DNA of 48,872 bases, taken from the NCBI GenBank assembly GCA_020024085.1, contig JAHHUG010000002.1:1-48872 (forward strand), read 5' to 3'. The notes beneath the pieces are model-generated. The model was given only the letters and a program-made list of their open reading frames with translations. It was not told the DNA's origin and ran no database searches. Of this stretch, positions 8,255 to 15,485 are shown one piece after another. The stretch is from Christensenellaceae bacterium (GTDB taxonomy: Bacteria > Bacillota > Clostridia > Christensenellales > CAAEEZ01). Positions within the stretch are counted from its first letter, which is position 1, and each line of letters starts with the position of its first letter. Made by a program: the position numbers and the translations under genes.

Positions 8255-9512
8255 TTACATTTCCTATAATTTTATCTTCAAGTTGTGGGCAATTATAATT
8301 TTTATCAACATAGCCTTTTACCTTATCTTCTGCAAATGCTCTGCAACTTGGTGAACCACATTTACCACAATCAATTTGAGGTAAATTCTTGTAAATTTTG
8401 TCGATTTCGCTAAGCATTTCCATCGCTTCCATTCTGTCATCAGCAAGTTTGTACGCATCTTGCAAATCGGGATTAACCTGCCATAAATAGTAGCTGTCAT
8501 CTTTGTCAACATCGCTTAAATGGTTGATATTTGGAGGCAACTCATTTTTTAGATTAAGTAGTCTTGCTCGTGCGACAAATGGATTTTCTACATTAAGTAC
8601 ACCACCTATACAACCACCCACACAAGCATTAAGCTCGATAAACTCTAGGTCATTAAGTTTGCCATCTTCTAGTTGATTAAGCACATTAACCACATTTTCC
8701 ATACCATCACAAGCAAGATATTTTTCCCTTTTTACACCTTGAGATTCGCCACCACTTGATGCCCATTGAATACCACGAGGTCCAATCTTTGATAATTTTT
8801 TTGGTTCTGCAATATTATTCATTACATCAAGCAACTTAAAGTAAACCTCACCCACACTTAATACACCATCGACAAGTGGTTTTGTTACGCCGATACCTGT
8901 TTTTAGTGCATATATTTTAGCTGGACATGGAGAAATAAAAAATATACCTATATCCTCTTTTTTGTAGCCCGACACCTCTTCTGCCCGTTCTCTTGCTAAC
9001 TTCGCAGTAATATCAACAGGTGCAAGCACTTTAAGTAAATTATCCACAAGGTTATGATACCTTACAAGTATCAAGTCTAGTACTGCCGGACAAGCTGTAC
9101 TAATTAGTGGCATTTTTTTGCTCTTCCTTAATTCCTTTTTGGTGGTTTCGGTAATATATTCTGCCGATTGAGCCACTTCCATTACACTATCAAATCCAAG
9201 CTCTAACAATCCCGTAAGAACATAATTTACATCTTTAAGATTGTTAAATTGTGTATATAAAGTTGGTGGCACAAGTGCTACCTTATATTTGTAGTTGTTA
9301 ATTGTGCTAAAGTCATCATACTGTACTTTTTTCGCATTATGAGGGCATAGCCTTACACACTCTCCACAACTTATACATCTTTCATATAAAACCATTGCCT
9401 TTCCGTTTCGTACCCTTATTGCCTCGGTTGGACATCTTCGCATACAAGTCAAACAACCTTTACATTTTTCGGGGTCTAATGAAACGGTGTGCAATTTATT
9501 TACCAGCTCCAT
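8241..9512 (-). CDS. HydS-type sensory [FeFe] hydrogenase with C-terminal Fe-S domain
   Basis: 423 aa. Two N-terminal ferredoxin clusters (C17/20/23/27 and C46/49/52/56) precede a short H-cluster domain. All four probable H-cluster cysteines are kept (C141, C196, C297, C301), but the motifs are degenerate: L1 is STACPAV, with Ala140 at the place of the proton-relay Cys of catalytic enzymes, and L3 is NACVGGCIGG. A further cysteine group (C382, C385, C390, C408) forms a C-terminal [4Fe-4S] domain. These traits fit slow, putatively H2-sensing group C/D hydrogenases. No PAS or kinase domain is fused, so any output must pass to separate proteins such as the flanking RsbW-like ATPase. A GGAGAG site precedes the ATG. 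Confidence 0.87.
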   Translation of the reverse strand: MELVNKLHTVSLDPEKCKGCLTCMRRCPTEAIRVRNGKAMVLYERCISCGECVRLCPHNAKKVQYDDFSTINNYKYKVALVPPTLYTQFNNLKDVNYVLTGLLELGFDSVMEVAQSAEYITETTKKELRKSKKMPLISTACPAVLDLILVRYHNLVDNLLKVLAPVDITAKLARERAEEVSGYKKEDIGIFFISPCPAKIYALKTGIGVTKPLVDGVLSVGEVYFKLLDVMNNIAEPKKLSKIGPRGIQWASSGGESQGVKREKYLACDGMENVVNVLNQLEDGKLNDLEFIELNACVGGCIGGVLNVENPFVARARLLNLKNELPPNINHLSDVDKDDSYYLWQVNPDLQDAYKLADDRMEAMEMLSEIDKIYKNLPQIDCGKCGSPSCRAFAEDKVKGYVDKNYNCPQLEDKIIGNVNENY

Positions 9513-9519
9513 AACTCTC

Positions 9520-9942
9520 CTAATTTGTGAAATTAATAGTCATTGTAATTGTTGTACCAACACCAACAGTGGACTTAATATCCATACTGTTGGAACATTT
9601 TTTCATATTTGGCAGTCCCATACCTGCACCAAACCCAAGATTACGAACATCATCACTTGCAGTAGAATAACCTTCCTTCATTGCAAGGTCTATATCCTTA
9701 ATACCAGGTCCATTATCCTCTAGCACAATCACAACTTTATCGGGGTAAATCTCCACCTTTGCTTTGCCACCACCTGCGTGGATAACCATATTGATTTCGC
9801 CCTCGTACATTGCAATAGCCACCCTACGAATATCGTTAGAGTTAATTCCAAGCATTTTTAGTTGTGACTTTACTGAATCACTGGCTGAACCTGCTGTTGA
9901 AAAATTTTCGCCTAGTACATCATACTCAAGTTTTATTGACAT
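9520..9942 (-). CDS. RsbW/SpoIIAB-like ATPase (anti-sigma-factor-type kinase)
   Basis: 140 aa from the preferred start at 9942, which has AGAGAGG nine bases upstream; an upstream in-frame start would add 17 residues overlapping the DRTGG gene. The GHKL fold is clear: N-box YEGEINMVIHAGGG, G1 box DNGPGI, G2 box GAGMGLPNM. Proteins of this kind phosphorylate anti-sigma antagonists or bind partners, but I see no sigma factor or STAS protein here. It lies between the DRTGG gene (the TAG stop ends two bases before this ATG) and hydS (7-base gap), as in other clostridial HydS loci, which suggests it transmits or receives the HydS signal (inference). Confidence 0.87.
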   Translation of the reverse strand: MSIKLEYDVLGENFSTAGSASDSVKSQLKMLGINSNDIRRVAIAMYEGEINMVIHAGGGKAKVEIYPDKVVIVLEDNGPGIKDIDLAMKEGYSTASDDVRNLGFGAGMGLPNMKKCSNSMDIKSTVGVGTTITMTINFTN

Positions 9943-9943
9943 A

Positions 9944-10288
9944 CTATTCCTCTCTATTAAGCCCTGCCTCGTATAGCTTACCTGCTGCTTCAAACATACG
10001 GATTTTACAACTAAGCATTACTATGCCCTTTTCTCTAGCAAGTTCAATAGTTTCGCTATCGGGCTTTTTGCTCCTTACAATTACAATGCATCGCATATCC
10101 ATCATTTCTGCCGTACGAACTATTTGAGGATTGCATAGTCCCGTAATTAATACTGCCTCATCTTTAACGAAAGCTAGAACATCACTCATTAAGTCTGATG
10201 CACAAGCACTTTTTACTTCGTCGTTTAGTTTATCCTCGCCACATAAAATTTTGCAGTCTAGGATATTAACAATCTCATTAATTTTCAT
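9944..10288 (-). CDS. Small DRTGG-domain protein (first gene of the hydrogenase operon)
   Basis: 114 aa with a DRTGG-type fold: the segment CASDLMSDVLAF is followed by a hydrophobic beta-alpha core (AVLITGLCNPQIVRTAEMMD, RCIVIVR). There is no kinase or CBS domain. It opens the operon, with an AAGGAG site and a good promoter upstream. Function is unknown; being paired with a second DRTGG gene on the other side of hydS suggests that the two proteins work with HydS or with each other. Confidence 0.72.
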   Translation of the reverse strand: MKINEIVNILDCKILCGEDKLNDEVKSACASDLMSDVLAFVKDEAVLITGLCNPQIVRTAEMMDMRCIVIVRSKKPDSETIELAREKGIVMLSCKIRMFEAAGKLYEAGLNREE

Positions 10289-10312
10289 ATACTTCTCCTT
10301 ATATATATATTG

Positions 10313-10341
10313 ATTATATCATACTATATATTGCTAAACAA
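10313..10341 (-). promoter_or_regulatory. Promoter of the hydS-nadE-hydCBA operon
   Basis: On the minus strand TTGTTT (10336-10341) and a perfect TATAAT (10313-10318) are separated by 17 bases, about 25 bases upstream of the first start codon. It is the only clear promoter I find for the 8.8-kb operon. Confidence 0.75.
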
Positions 10342-10441
10342 TATTAATAAAAAAAATTCAGTTAAAAATAGCTTAATAATCCTATTAGACAACAAAATTT
10401 ATACTTTTACAAAATCAAGGTTAAAATATTGCTTTAAAATT

Positions 10442-10470
10442 AAAAAAGCCTACCTATTTAGGTAAGCCTT
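10442..10470 (-). terminator. Terminator after acpP
   Basis: In the minus-strand RNA an 11-pair stem (two G-U pairs; 10460-10470 with 10446-10456 approximately) with a 3-4-base loop is followed by five to six U. It begins 14 bases after the acpP stop. Confidence 0.85.
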
Positions 10471-10483
10471 TAATAATTTTTAC

Positions 10484-10717
10484 TTATTTTATAAGTGATT
10501 CTACATATTCAACTAAATCTCTAAATGTCTTTAACTTTTCGATAGCATCTTCGTCATTTAGCTCAATATCAAACTCACTTTCAATATTCATCAAGATTTC
10601 TACTGTATCTAGAGAATCAGCACCAATATCCTCAATCAATCTACTATCAAGAGTGATTGTATCCTTATCAATGCCCATTTGCTCTACTACTATATCTCTA
10701 CATTTTTCAAAAACCAT
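10484..10717 (-). CDS. acpP: Acyl carrier protein
   Basis: 77-residue acidic acyl carrier protein that carries growing fatty acids on a phosphopantetheine arm. The attachment site is Ser35 in GADSLDTVEI. Length and the DSLD motif are canonical. It has a GGAGG site, its own promoter lying over the end of the upstream transferase gene, and its own terminator, so it can be expressed alone at high level. No fatty-acid synthesis genes lie nearby. Confidence 0.95.
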   Translation of the reverse strand: MVFEKCRDIVVEQMGIDKDTITLDSRLIEDIGADSLDTVEILMNIESEFDIELNDEDAIEKLKTFRDLVEYVESLIK

Positions 10718-10746
10718 ATTATTCCTCCAAATTTAAATATACAATT

Positions 10747-10775
10747 ATTTTACACTAAAAACAATGCTATGTCAA
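10747..10775 (-). promoter_or_regulatory. Promoter of acpP
   Basis: TTGACA (10770-10775) and TAAAAT (10747-10752) on the minus strand are separated by 17 bases. The -35 box lies within the last codons of the phosphopantetheinyl transferase gene, giving a leader of about 22 bases. Confidence 0.8.
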
Positions 10776-11288
10776 TATTGATATTAATAAATTATCAAAC
10801 GGTTTAATAGATATCACATACCCTGCAAGCACATCAATAGTTTTAACTGTTGATAGGTCAAAATCTTTGTTATTTTTTATACTTGCAATATTATCGCCGT
10901 AATATTTTATGTACGCCTCGCATTTTGTCCACATTTTGTAAAAATCTTCTAAACTACTAACCTCAAAATTCTCCCTTTTAGCAATAGCTTTGTAGTCCCT
11001 ATCCTTAATTTTTTCAATGTCTACTCCAACCTCTAATGTATCCATAAGTAGCACCATTGCACCCGTTGTATGTGATAGGTTAAAATGAATATTAATAGGC
11101 TTATTATCCACTGTAAAATAAGGCTTTTTACCCCTATTAATAACCACTTTTTCGGGCAAATTTTGGTCGTTTAATAGCTTGCTATCCACCCCTAAATCAA
11201 GGCTTTTTGCAATATCCAAGTACCTTTTTAGGCATATTTTTATAAAGCAATCACTATCAATATTTTTCTCTAAAATAAATAAAACCAT
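10767..11288 (-). CDS. 4'-phosphopantetheinyl transferase, Sfp type
   Basis: Transfers phosphopantetheine from CoA to carrier proteins; acyl carrier protein is encoded immediately downstream, a natural substrate. The 173 residues contain GKKPYF (53-58), NLSHT (70-74), GVDIEK (88-93, magnesium-binding D90 and E92) and WTKCEAYIK (120-128). The last motif has Cys123 where most Sfp-type enzymes have Lys directly before the Glu. The protein is shorter than Sfp (about 220 aa). Its start overlaps the malQ stop (TAATG). Confidence 0.82.
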   Translation of the reverse strand: MVLFILEKNIDSDCFIKICLKRYLDIAKSLDLGVDSKLLNDQNLPEKVVINRGKKPYFTVDNKPINIHFNLSHTTGAMVLLMDTLEVGVDIEKIKDRDYKAIAKRENFEVSSLEDFYKMWTKCEAYIKYYGDNIASIKNNKDFDLSTVKTIDVLAGYVISIKPFDNLLISILT

Positions 11289-12784
11289 TATCTAAAATAC
11301 CTTGTAATATTCTCCCTTAAAAAGTCCTCATCTACTGCAAATTGATTGTCAGTTTCTAGCCTATATTCCCAGTTGCCCTCTGCTACTCCTGGGATATTAC
11401 ATCTAGTATCTCCACCAAAGCCTAAAATATCCTGAACGGGTATAATTACTAGCCCTGCTGAACTCTCTAAAAGGGTTGTAATAATCTTTTTGATTGAAGT
11501 ATTTTCTCTGCCACCGACACCCCAATATTTATCCTTGTAGTCGATATATGAAAGAACTTTTCTCCTTGTAGATTCATCAAGTTCGTATAACCAACCAAGA
11601 CAAGTATTATTGTCGTGAGTACCAGTGTACACTACCATATTGTTGGTGTAATTATGTGGTAAATGCTCGTTATCTCTGCCATCAAAACCAAATTGAAACA
11701 CTCTCATTGGTGGAATACCCGTTTTTTCAACAAGCTCCTTAACCTTACCACTACTACAACCAAGGTCCTCGGCGATAAATCTTTCCACCCCAAACTTTTT
11801 GATAAGCTCTGGCAAAAACTCTCTACCGATACCCTCTTCCCAAGTACCAACTCTGCCATCTTCAGCATTATTATCAATGGTAAAATAGCTGTCAAACGCT
11901 CTAAAATGGTCAATTCTAAGTACATCATAAAGTTCAAGCTGATACTCATATTTTTTCATTAAATATTTGTAATTATCCTTTTTCATTACAGGGTAATTAT
12001 ACAAGGCAAAACCCCACTTTTGACCTTTTTCATTAAAGTAATCTGGTGGCACACCTGCAACCTTTTTAGGAACAAAATTTTCATCAACCAAAAATTGTTC
12101 ATAATTCAACCAAACCTCGCAGGCTGTTGGCGACAAATAAAATGGTAAATCGCCTATAATCTTTATACCCTTTTCATTTGCAAAATTTTTGATTTGTTTC
12201 CAGTTTTCAAAAAACAATGTTTCTACAAATTTGTAATAGTAAATTCTGTCCTCAAGTTCAGTTTTTAGCACGTTTTCCACATTTTTATCACGATGCAAAA
12301 CTTCTTTGGGAAAACCTAAAAAAGTATCTACCTTAAAGTGTTCGATAAGCGCTTTATAATATGCATAATCATCTAACCAATAAGCATATTTTTTGCTAAA
12401 TTTATCGGTTTTTTCCTTCCACTCATCGTTGATATTTTGATATGCTTTTGCTAAAATTTTGCTACTATTTTCTCTAGCAAAATCATAATCTACTTTATAT
12501 GTATTACCGTGATAAACTGCACTATTTACATCTTCTTTTGAAATTAAATTTTGCTCATACAAAAAATCTGGAGAAATATAAAGTTCATTACCACTAAAAC
12601 CACTTTCCGACATATATGGTGAATTTCCAAGACCAATTTTGCCAAGAGGCAATATTTGAAGGTACTTAAATCCTAAATCCTTAATATAATCAATAAAATA
12701 TTTTGTTTCGGTAGAAAAATTACCTATTCCGTTTCGTCCAAAAATAGAAAATATCGGACATAGAAGTCCAACTGCTCTTTTCAT
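11288..12784 (-). CDS. malQ: 4-alpha-glucanotransferase (amylomaltase)
   Basis: 498 aa glycoside hydrolase family 77 enzyme that moves alpha-1,4-glucan segments between maltodextrins in glycogen or starch use. The usual landmarks are present: the N-terminal LPLGKIGLGNSPYMS, nucleophile D292 in LRIDHFRAF, acid/base E339 in FIAEDLG, and GTHDNNT near residue 395. It has an AAGGAG site and a strong promoter. It is the first gene of a three-gene transcript with the transferase and acpP; this coupling of glucan and carrier-protein genes has no evident logic. Confidence 0.95.
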   Translation of the reverse strand: MKRAVGLLCPIFSIFGRNGIGNFSTETKYFIDYIKDLGFKYLQILPLGKIGLGNSPYMSESGFSGNELYISPDFLYEQNLISKEDVNSAVYHGNTYKVDYDFARENSSKILAKAYQNINDEWKEKTDKFSKKYAYWLDDYAYYKALIEHFKVDTFLGFPKEVLHRDKNVENVLKTELEDRIYYYKFVETLFFENWKQIKNFANEKGIKIIGDLPFYLSPTACEVWLNYEQFLVDENFVPKKVAGVPPDYFNEKGQKWGFALYNYPVMKKDNYKYLMKKYEYQLELYDVLRIDHFRAFDSYFTIDNNAEDGRVGTWEEGIGREFLPELIKKFGVERFIAEDLGCSSGKVKELVEKTGIPPMRVFQFGFDGRDNEHLPHNYTNNMVVYTGTHDNNTCLGWLYELDESTRRKVLSYIDYKDKYWGVGGRENTSIKKIITTLLESSAGLVIIPVQDILGFGGDTRCNIPGVAEGNWEYRLETDNQFAVDEDFLRENITRYFR

Positions 12785-12811
12785 AGTTACTCCTTAAAAA
12801 ATACTAAATAT

Positions 12812-12840
12812 ATTATACTATATAAAATAGTCTGCCTCAA
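12812..12840 (-). promoter_or_regulatory. Promoter of malQ
   Basis: TTGAGG (12835-12840), 17-base spacer and perfect TATAAT (12812-12817) on the minus strand, about 27 bases before the start codon. Confidence 0.75.
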
Positions 12841-12882
12841 TATTAAGTAGTAAATTAATTGTAGTATTATGTAAAAAAATGT

Positions 12883-12913
12883 AAAAAAAACCGACTACCA
12901 TTATAGTAGTCGG
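12883..12913 (-). terminator. Terminator after the NYN-domain gene
   Basis: A perfect 8-bp GC-rich stem (12906-12913 with 12891-12898) and 7-base loop are followed on the minus strand by eight T. It lies 28 bases beyond the stop codon. Confidence 0.9.
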
Positions 12914-12940
12914 CGTATAAATTAAATTTACTCCAAAATA

Positions 12941-13495
12941 TTAGCCATTGATGATATTTTCTAGCTCTGCAAGTAAGTCGTCTGATGGAGCAGCTGTTTC
13001 TACAACCTTTGATTTAGCAGGTTTTCTTGTAGGAGCTTCACCTCTAACTGCCTTGTATGCTGCATTAGATTGTACTGCGAAGTTATCAAGAGTAATTACT
13101 GCTGTGCATAGCTCAGAGTTCTTATCTGGCTCTGTAACACCGGCGATTACTTCATAACCTGATGCCTTTAACCAAGCAATAAGTGGTTGAATATCGCCTT
13201 GACCATACATCAAGAAGAAACCATTAACTTGTGAGTTATCTGCGATATTAACAGCATCAATAACTTGTCTTAAGTCTAACTTACCCTTTCTCTTGTGCTT
13301 TAGGGTAGGTAATGCATCATAATAGTTCTCTGTGATAAAAGGCTTATAATCCTTTGTTCTTTTTGCACTATAACCATAGAACTTACAAGTTGCAATTTCG
13401 CCATACTTTGATAACTCTTGCATAGCCTTTTCAAAAGCTACATAAGGTACTCTAACGCTTTCAATATCAGCTAATACTACATATTTTTTTACCAT
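12941..13495 (-). CDS. NYN-domain (PIN-like) protein, LabA-like
   Basis: 184 aa from the ATG at 13495, which has GGAGG eight bases upstream; a TTG five codons earlier would swallow that site and is rejected. The NYN fold is seen as VLADIES near the N-terminus, KLDLRQVIDAVNIA in the middle and MYGQGDIQPLIAWLKASGYEV, with the usual acidic residues (Asp in ADIES, KLD and QGD). NYN domains are metal-dependent RNA nucleases or related proteins; no RNA target is known here. A low-complexity, lysine- and alanine-rich linker precedes an acidic C-terminal tail. It follows the glycosylase gene by 17 bases and ends at a terminator. Confidence 0.8.
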   Translation of the reverse strand: MVKKYVVLADIESVRVPYVAFEKAMQELSKYGEIATCKFYGYSAKRTKDYKPFITENYYDALPTLKHKRKGKLDLRQVIDAVNIADNSQVNGFFLMYGQGDIQPLIAWLKASGYEVIAGVTEPDKNSELCTAVITLDNFAVQSNAAYKAVRGEAPTRKPAKSKVVETAAPSDDLLAELENIING

Positions 13496-13512
13496 AAATT
13501 TATCCTCCAAAT

Positions 13513-14340
13513 TTAATTATCTAATTCTCTCATATAGTAAAATAAGTATTGTTGCATATAACCAGATAAGTCCATAAACCTATCAGTCAAATCTTTACGA
13601 ATATACTTTGTGTCATTTGACGAGCCAAAATACTCGTTATAGACCTTTTTCATCCAAGTATCCACTGGACAAACCTCGCCACGATGGAAAGCAAATAGTG
13701 CAATACAATCGGCAACCTTTGGACCTATACCCTTAAGTGATTGTAATGTCTTAAGTAAATCGGGGGTAGATAAGCTATACAAACTATCAATATCCATAGA
13801 TTGAAGTTTTTTAGCAGTATCAGCAAGATAGCTTGCCCTATAACCTGCACCGATAGACTGATAAAAACTTTCGTCCCTACTTGCTAGGCTATCAATGGTA
13901 GGAAAAGTATAATAATCTCCTACTTTTTCGCCAAGTTCCTCGCAAAGCCTATTAATAATCTTTTGAATACGGGGAATATTGTTGTTGGCTGAAATTATAA
14001 AAGAAATAATTGTTTCAACTGGGTCTTGATTAAGTATATGTATGCCTTTTGAAAACTCCAAACTTGCCCTAATCAAGCCTTTATCAATCAATTTCGTATA
14101 TATTATACCATAGTTTTGTTCAAAATCAAGATATTTTGCAAAATATTTTGGAACATTTGTATATATATGGTAATGACTACCTTTATCCACAATTTCGCAC
14201 TTGTATTTACTAGAAAGAATGATAACCGTATCTTCATTTATTGAGTAACGGAACATTTGTCCACATTTAACGGTGTCAAATGGATTAAAAAAATCGTCCT
14301 TTGGTACAATAATACCATCATTAACTATATCGTATTTCAT
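13513..14340 (-). CDS. ogg: 8-oxoguanine DNA glycosylase/AP lyase, OGG1 family
   Basis: 275 aa base-excision repair enzyme. It shows the ISANNNIPRI motif and the helix-hairpin-helix GPD segment LKGIGPKVADCIALFAF followed by CPVDTW. The catalytic Lys (208) and Asp (227) have the 19-residue spacing seen in OGG1. I place the start at 14340; an in-frame ATG nine codons earlier would be encoded by the L27 terminator hairpin. No ribosome site is visible before 14340, and the only sequence upstream is that terminator, so expression probably depends on read-through or a promoter I cannot see. Confidence 0.88.
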   Translation of the reverse strand: MKYDIVNDGIIVPKDDFFNPFDTVKCGQMFRYSINEDTVIILSSKYKCEIVDKGSHYHIYTNVPKYFAKYLDFEQNYGIIYTKLIDKGLIRASLEFSKGIHILNQDPVETIISFIISANNNIPRIQKIINRLCEELGEKVGDYYTFPTIDSLASRDESFYQSIGAGYRASYLADTAKKLQSMDIDSLYSLSTPDLLKTLQSLKGIGPKVADCIALFAFHRGEVCPVDTWMKKVYNEYFGSSNDTKYIRKDLTDRFMDLSGYMQQYLFYYMRELDN

Positions 14341-14345
14341 AATAA

Positions 14346-14371
14346 TAAAAAAGGGATTGAAAATCAATCCC
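14346..14371 (-). terminator. Terminator of the rplU-prp-rpmA transcript
   Basis: An 8-bp stem (14364-14371 with 14353-14360) with a 3-base loop is followed on the minus strand by six T. It lies 13 bases after the rpmA stop and just before the glycosylase start. Confidence 0.87.
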
Positions 14372-14383
14372 TAAAAATTCAAA

Positions 14384-14659
14384 TTAGTCAGCGTAAACAC
14401 TTACTTGTTTATCTAACTTACCTTTTCTTTCAAATCTTACTTTGCCATCAATCAAAGCATATAAAGTATCATCACTACCAATACCAACATTTGTACCTGG
14501 GTGGAACTTTGTACCTCTTTGACGAACTAGAATGTTGCCAGCCTTTACGAACTCACCGTCTGCCTTCTTAGGTCCAAGACGCTTTGACTCACTGTCTCTA
14601 CCGTTTCTTGTGCTACCAACACCTTTCTTATGGGCAAATAATTGTATATTAATAAACAT
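14384..14659 (-). CDS. rpmA: 50S ribosomal protein L27
   Basis: 91 aa. The N-terminus MFINIQLF precedes the mature start AHKKG, matching the Firmicute-type extension that the Prp protease removes before L27 reaches the peptidyl-transferase centre. The protease gene lies directly upstream, two bases away. The rest (GVGSTRNGRDSESKRLG, GNILVRQRGT) is typical. The obg gene often found next in Firmicutes is absent; the glycosylase gene follows instead. Confidence 0.97.
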   Translation of the reverse strand: MFINIQLFAHKKGVGSTRNGRDSESKRLGPKKADGEFVKAGNILVRQRGTKFHPGTNVGIGSDDTLYALIDGKVRFERKGKLDKQVSVYAD

Positions 14660-14661
14660 AA

Positions 14662-14991
14662 TTAAATTACCTCCAATTCAACGAAATCCGAAAAACCTTC
14701 GTTTAGGTCACATACACCTAAAAACATTGTTTCAAGGATAATATCAGCATCATGTCTTTCAATACTTGTTAACTCACTAGGTAAAGTTACCTTTAGGTGT
14801 GCATTTTGGTCCAAAATCTCGTAGTTTACATTGATTTTTGCTACTTGAAGTAAACCAAGAATAGCTGTTTGCACTATTGAAGATAATGCAGCACATACTA
14901 TATCCTCACCTTCTACCGAGTAACCTGTATGACCATCACATTCTACTGATACAATTTTATTATCAATTCTTTTTACTCTAACAATCGTCAT
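14662..14991 (-). CDS. prp: Ribosomal-processing cysteine protease Prp
   Basis: 109 aa cysteine protease that trims the N-terminal extension of L27. The catalytic dyad is visible as His21 in CDGHTGYS and Cys33 in DIVCAALSS. It lies between rplU and rpmA, the conserved Firmicute position, and the adjacent L27 has the expected cleavable extension. Ribosomes in this organism therefore probably need Prp for maturation. Confidence 0.94.
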   Translation of the reverse strand: MTIVRVKRIDNKIVSVECDGHTGYSVEGEDIVCAALSSIVQTAILGLLQVAKINVNYEILDQNAHLKVTLPSELTSIERHDADIILETMFLGVCDLNEGFSDFVELEVI

Positions 14992-14993
14992 AA

Positions 14994-15302
14994 TTAAGCC
15001 TTAATACTTAAAACCTTTAATGCTGTGTATGGTTGACGATGACCTTGCTTTCTACGAGAGTTCTTCTTTGCTCTGAACTTGAATACTATAACTTTAGCAT
15101 GTTTATCTTGAGCAACTACTTCACACTCTACTGAAGCTTTACTAATAGGGTTACCTGTTGTAACAGCACCCTTGTCATCTGATAGCATCAATACATCTAG
15201 GTTAACTTTCTCGCCTACGGCTGCATCTAACTTTTCTACTTGAAAAATTTGACCTTCTGTTACTTTGTATTGTTTACCACCTGTTTGAACAATAGCGAAC
15301 AT
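14994..15302 (-). CDS. rplU: 50S ribosomal protein L21
   Basis: 102 aa, full length. Characteristic segments are MFAIVQTGGKQYKV at the start and the C-terminal FKFRAKKNSRRKQGHRQPYT. It opens the L21-Prp-L27 transcript, behind a structured leader and a consensus-like promoter. Confidence 0.97.
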   Translation of the reverse strand: MFAIVQTGGKQYKVTEGQIFQVEKLDAAVGEKVNLDVLMLSDDKGAVTTGNPISKASVECEVVAQDKHAKVIVFKFRAKKNSRRKQGHRQPYTALKVLSIKA

Positions 15303-15303
15303 A

Positions 15304-15378
15304 TTTGATTACCTCCTCTTTCCAGTCTCGCTGTATGGGTGGGATAATTCCACTTTGAAACCCTTGACATGCGGCTCA
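15304..15378 (-). promoter_or_regulatory. Ribosomal protein L21 leader RNA
   Basis: The stretch between the likely transcription start and rplU contains the pattern I recall for the Firmicute L21 leader: GAGCCGCATG near the 5' end, a small hairpin built from GTGG and CCAC around AATTATC, then CAGCGAGACTG before an AGAGGAGG ribosome site. Such leaders are thought to let a ribosomal protein control its own operon. The identification is from memory of the family; a covariance search would settle it. Confidence 0.7.
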
Positions 15379-15384
15379 GCATAT

Positions 15385-15413
15385 AATTTACCATAATAGA
15401 ACATTTTTGTCAA
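15385..15413 (-). promoter_or_regulatory. Promoter of rplU-prp-rpmA
   Basis: Perfect TTGACA (15408-15413) with a 17-base spacer to TAAATT (15385-15390) on the minus strand. The start would fall near 15378, at the 5' end of the L21 leader. Confidence 0.72.
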
Positions 15414-15485
15414 ATATTTTAAGGCATATTATATATTTATATATAAAACACAAATATTTACATCAAAAATGCAATAGTTTTAATG

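Noticed and set aside
13496..13510. TTG start five codons upstream for the NYN gene
   Set aside because: The GGAGG ribosome site for the ATG at 13495 overlaps these codons, so ATG 13495 is the better start.
14341..14367. ATG nine codons upstream for the glycosylase
   Set aside because: The codons are made of the rpmA terminator stem and T-run; the residues would be artefacts.
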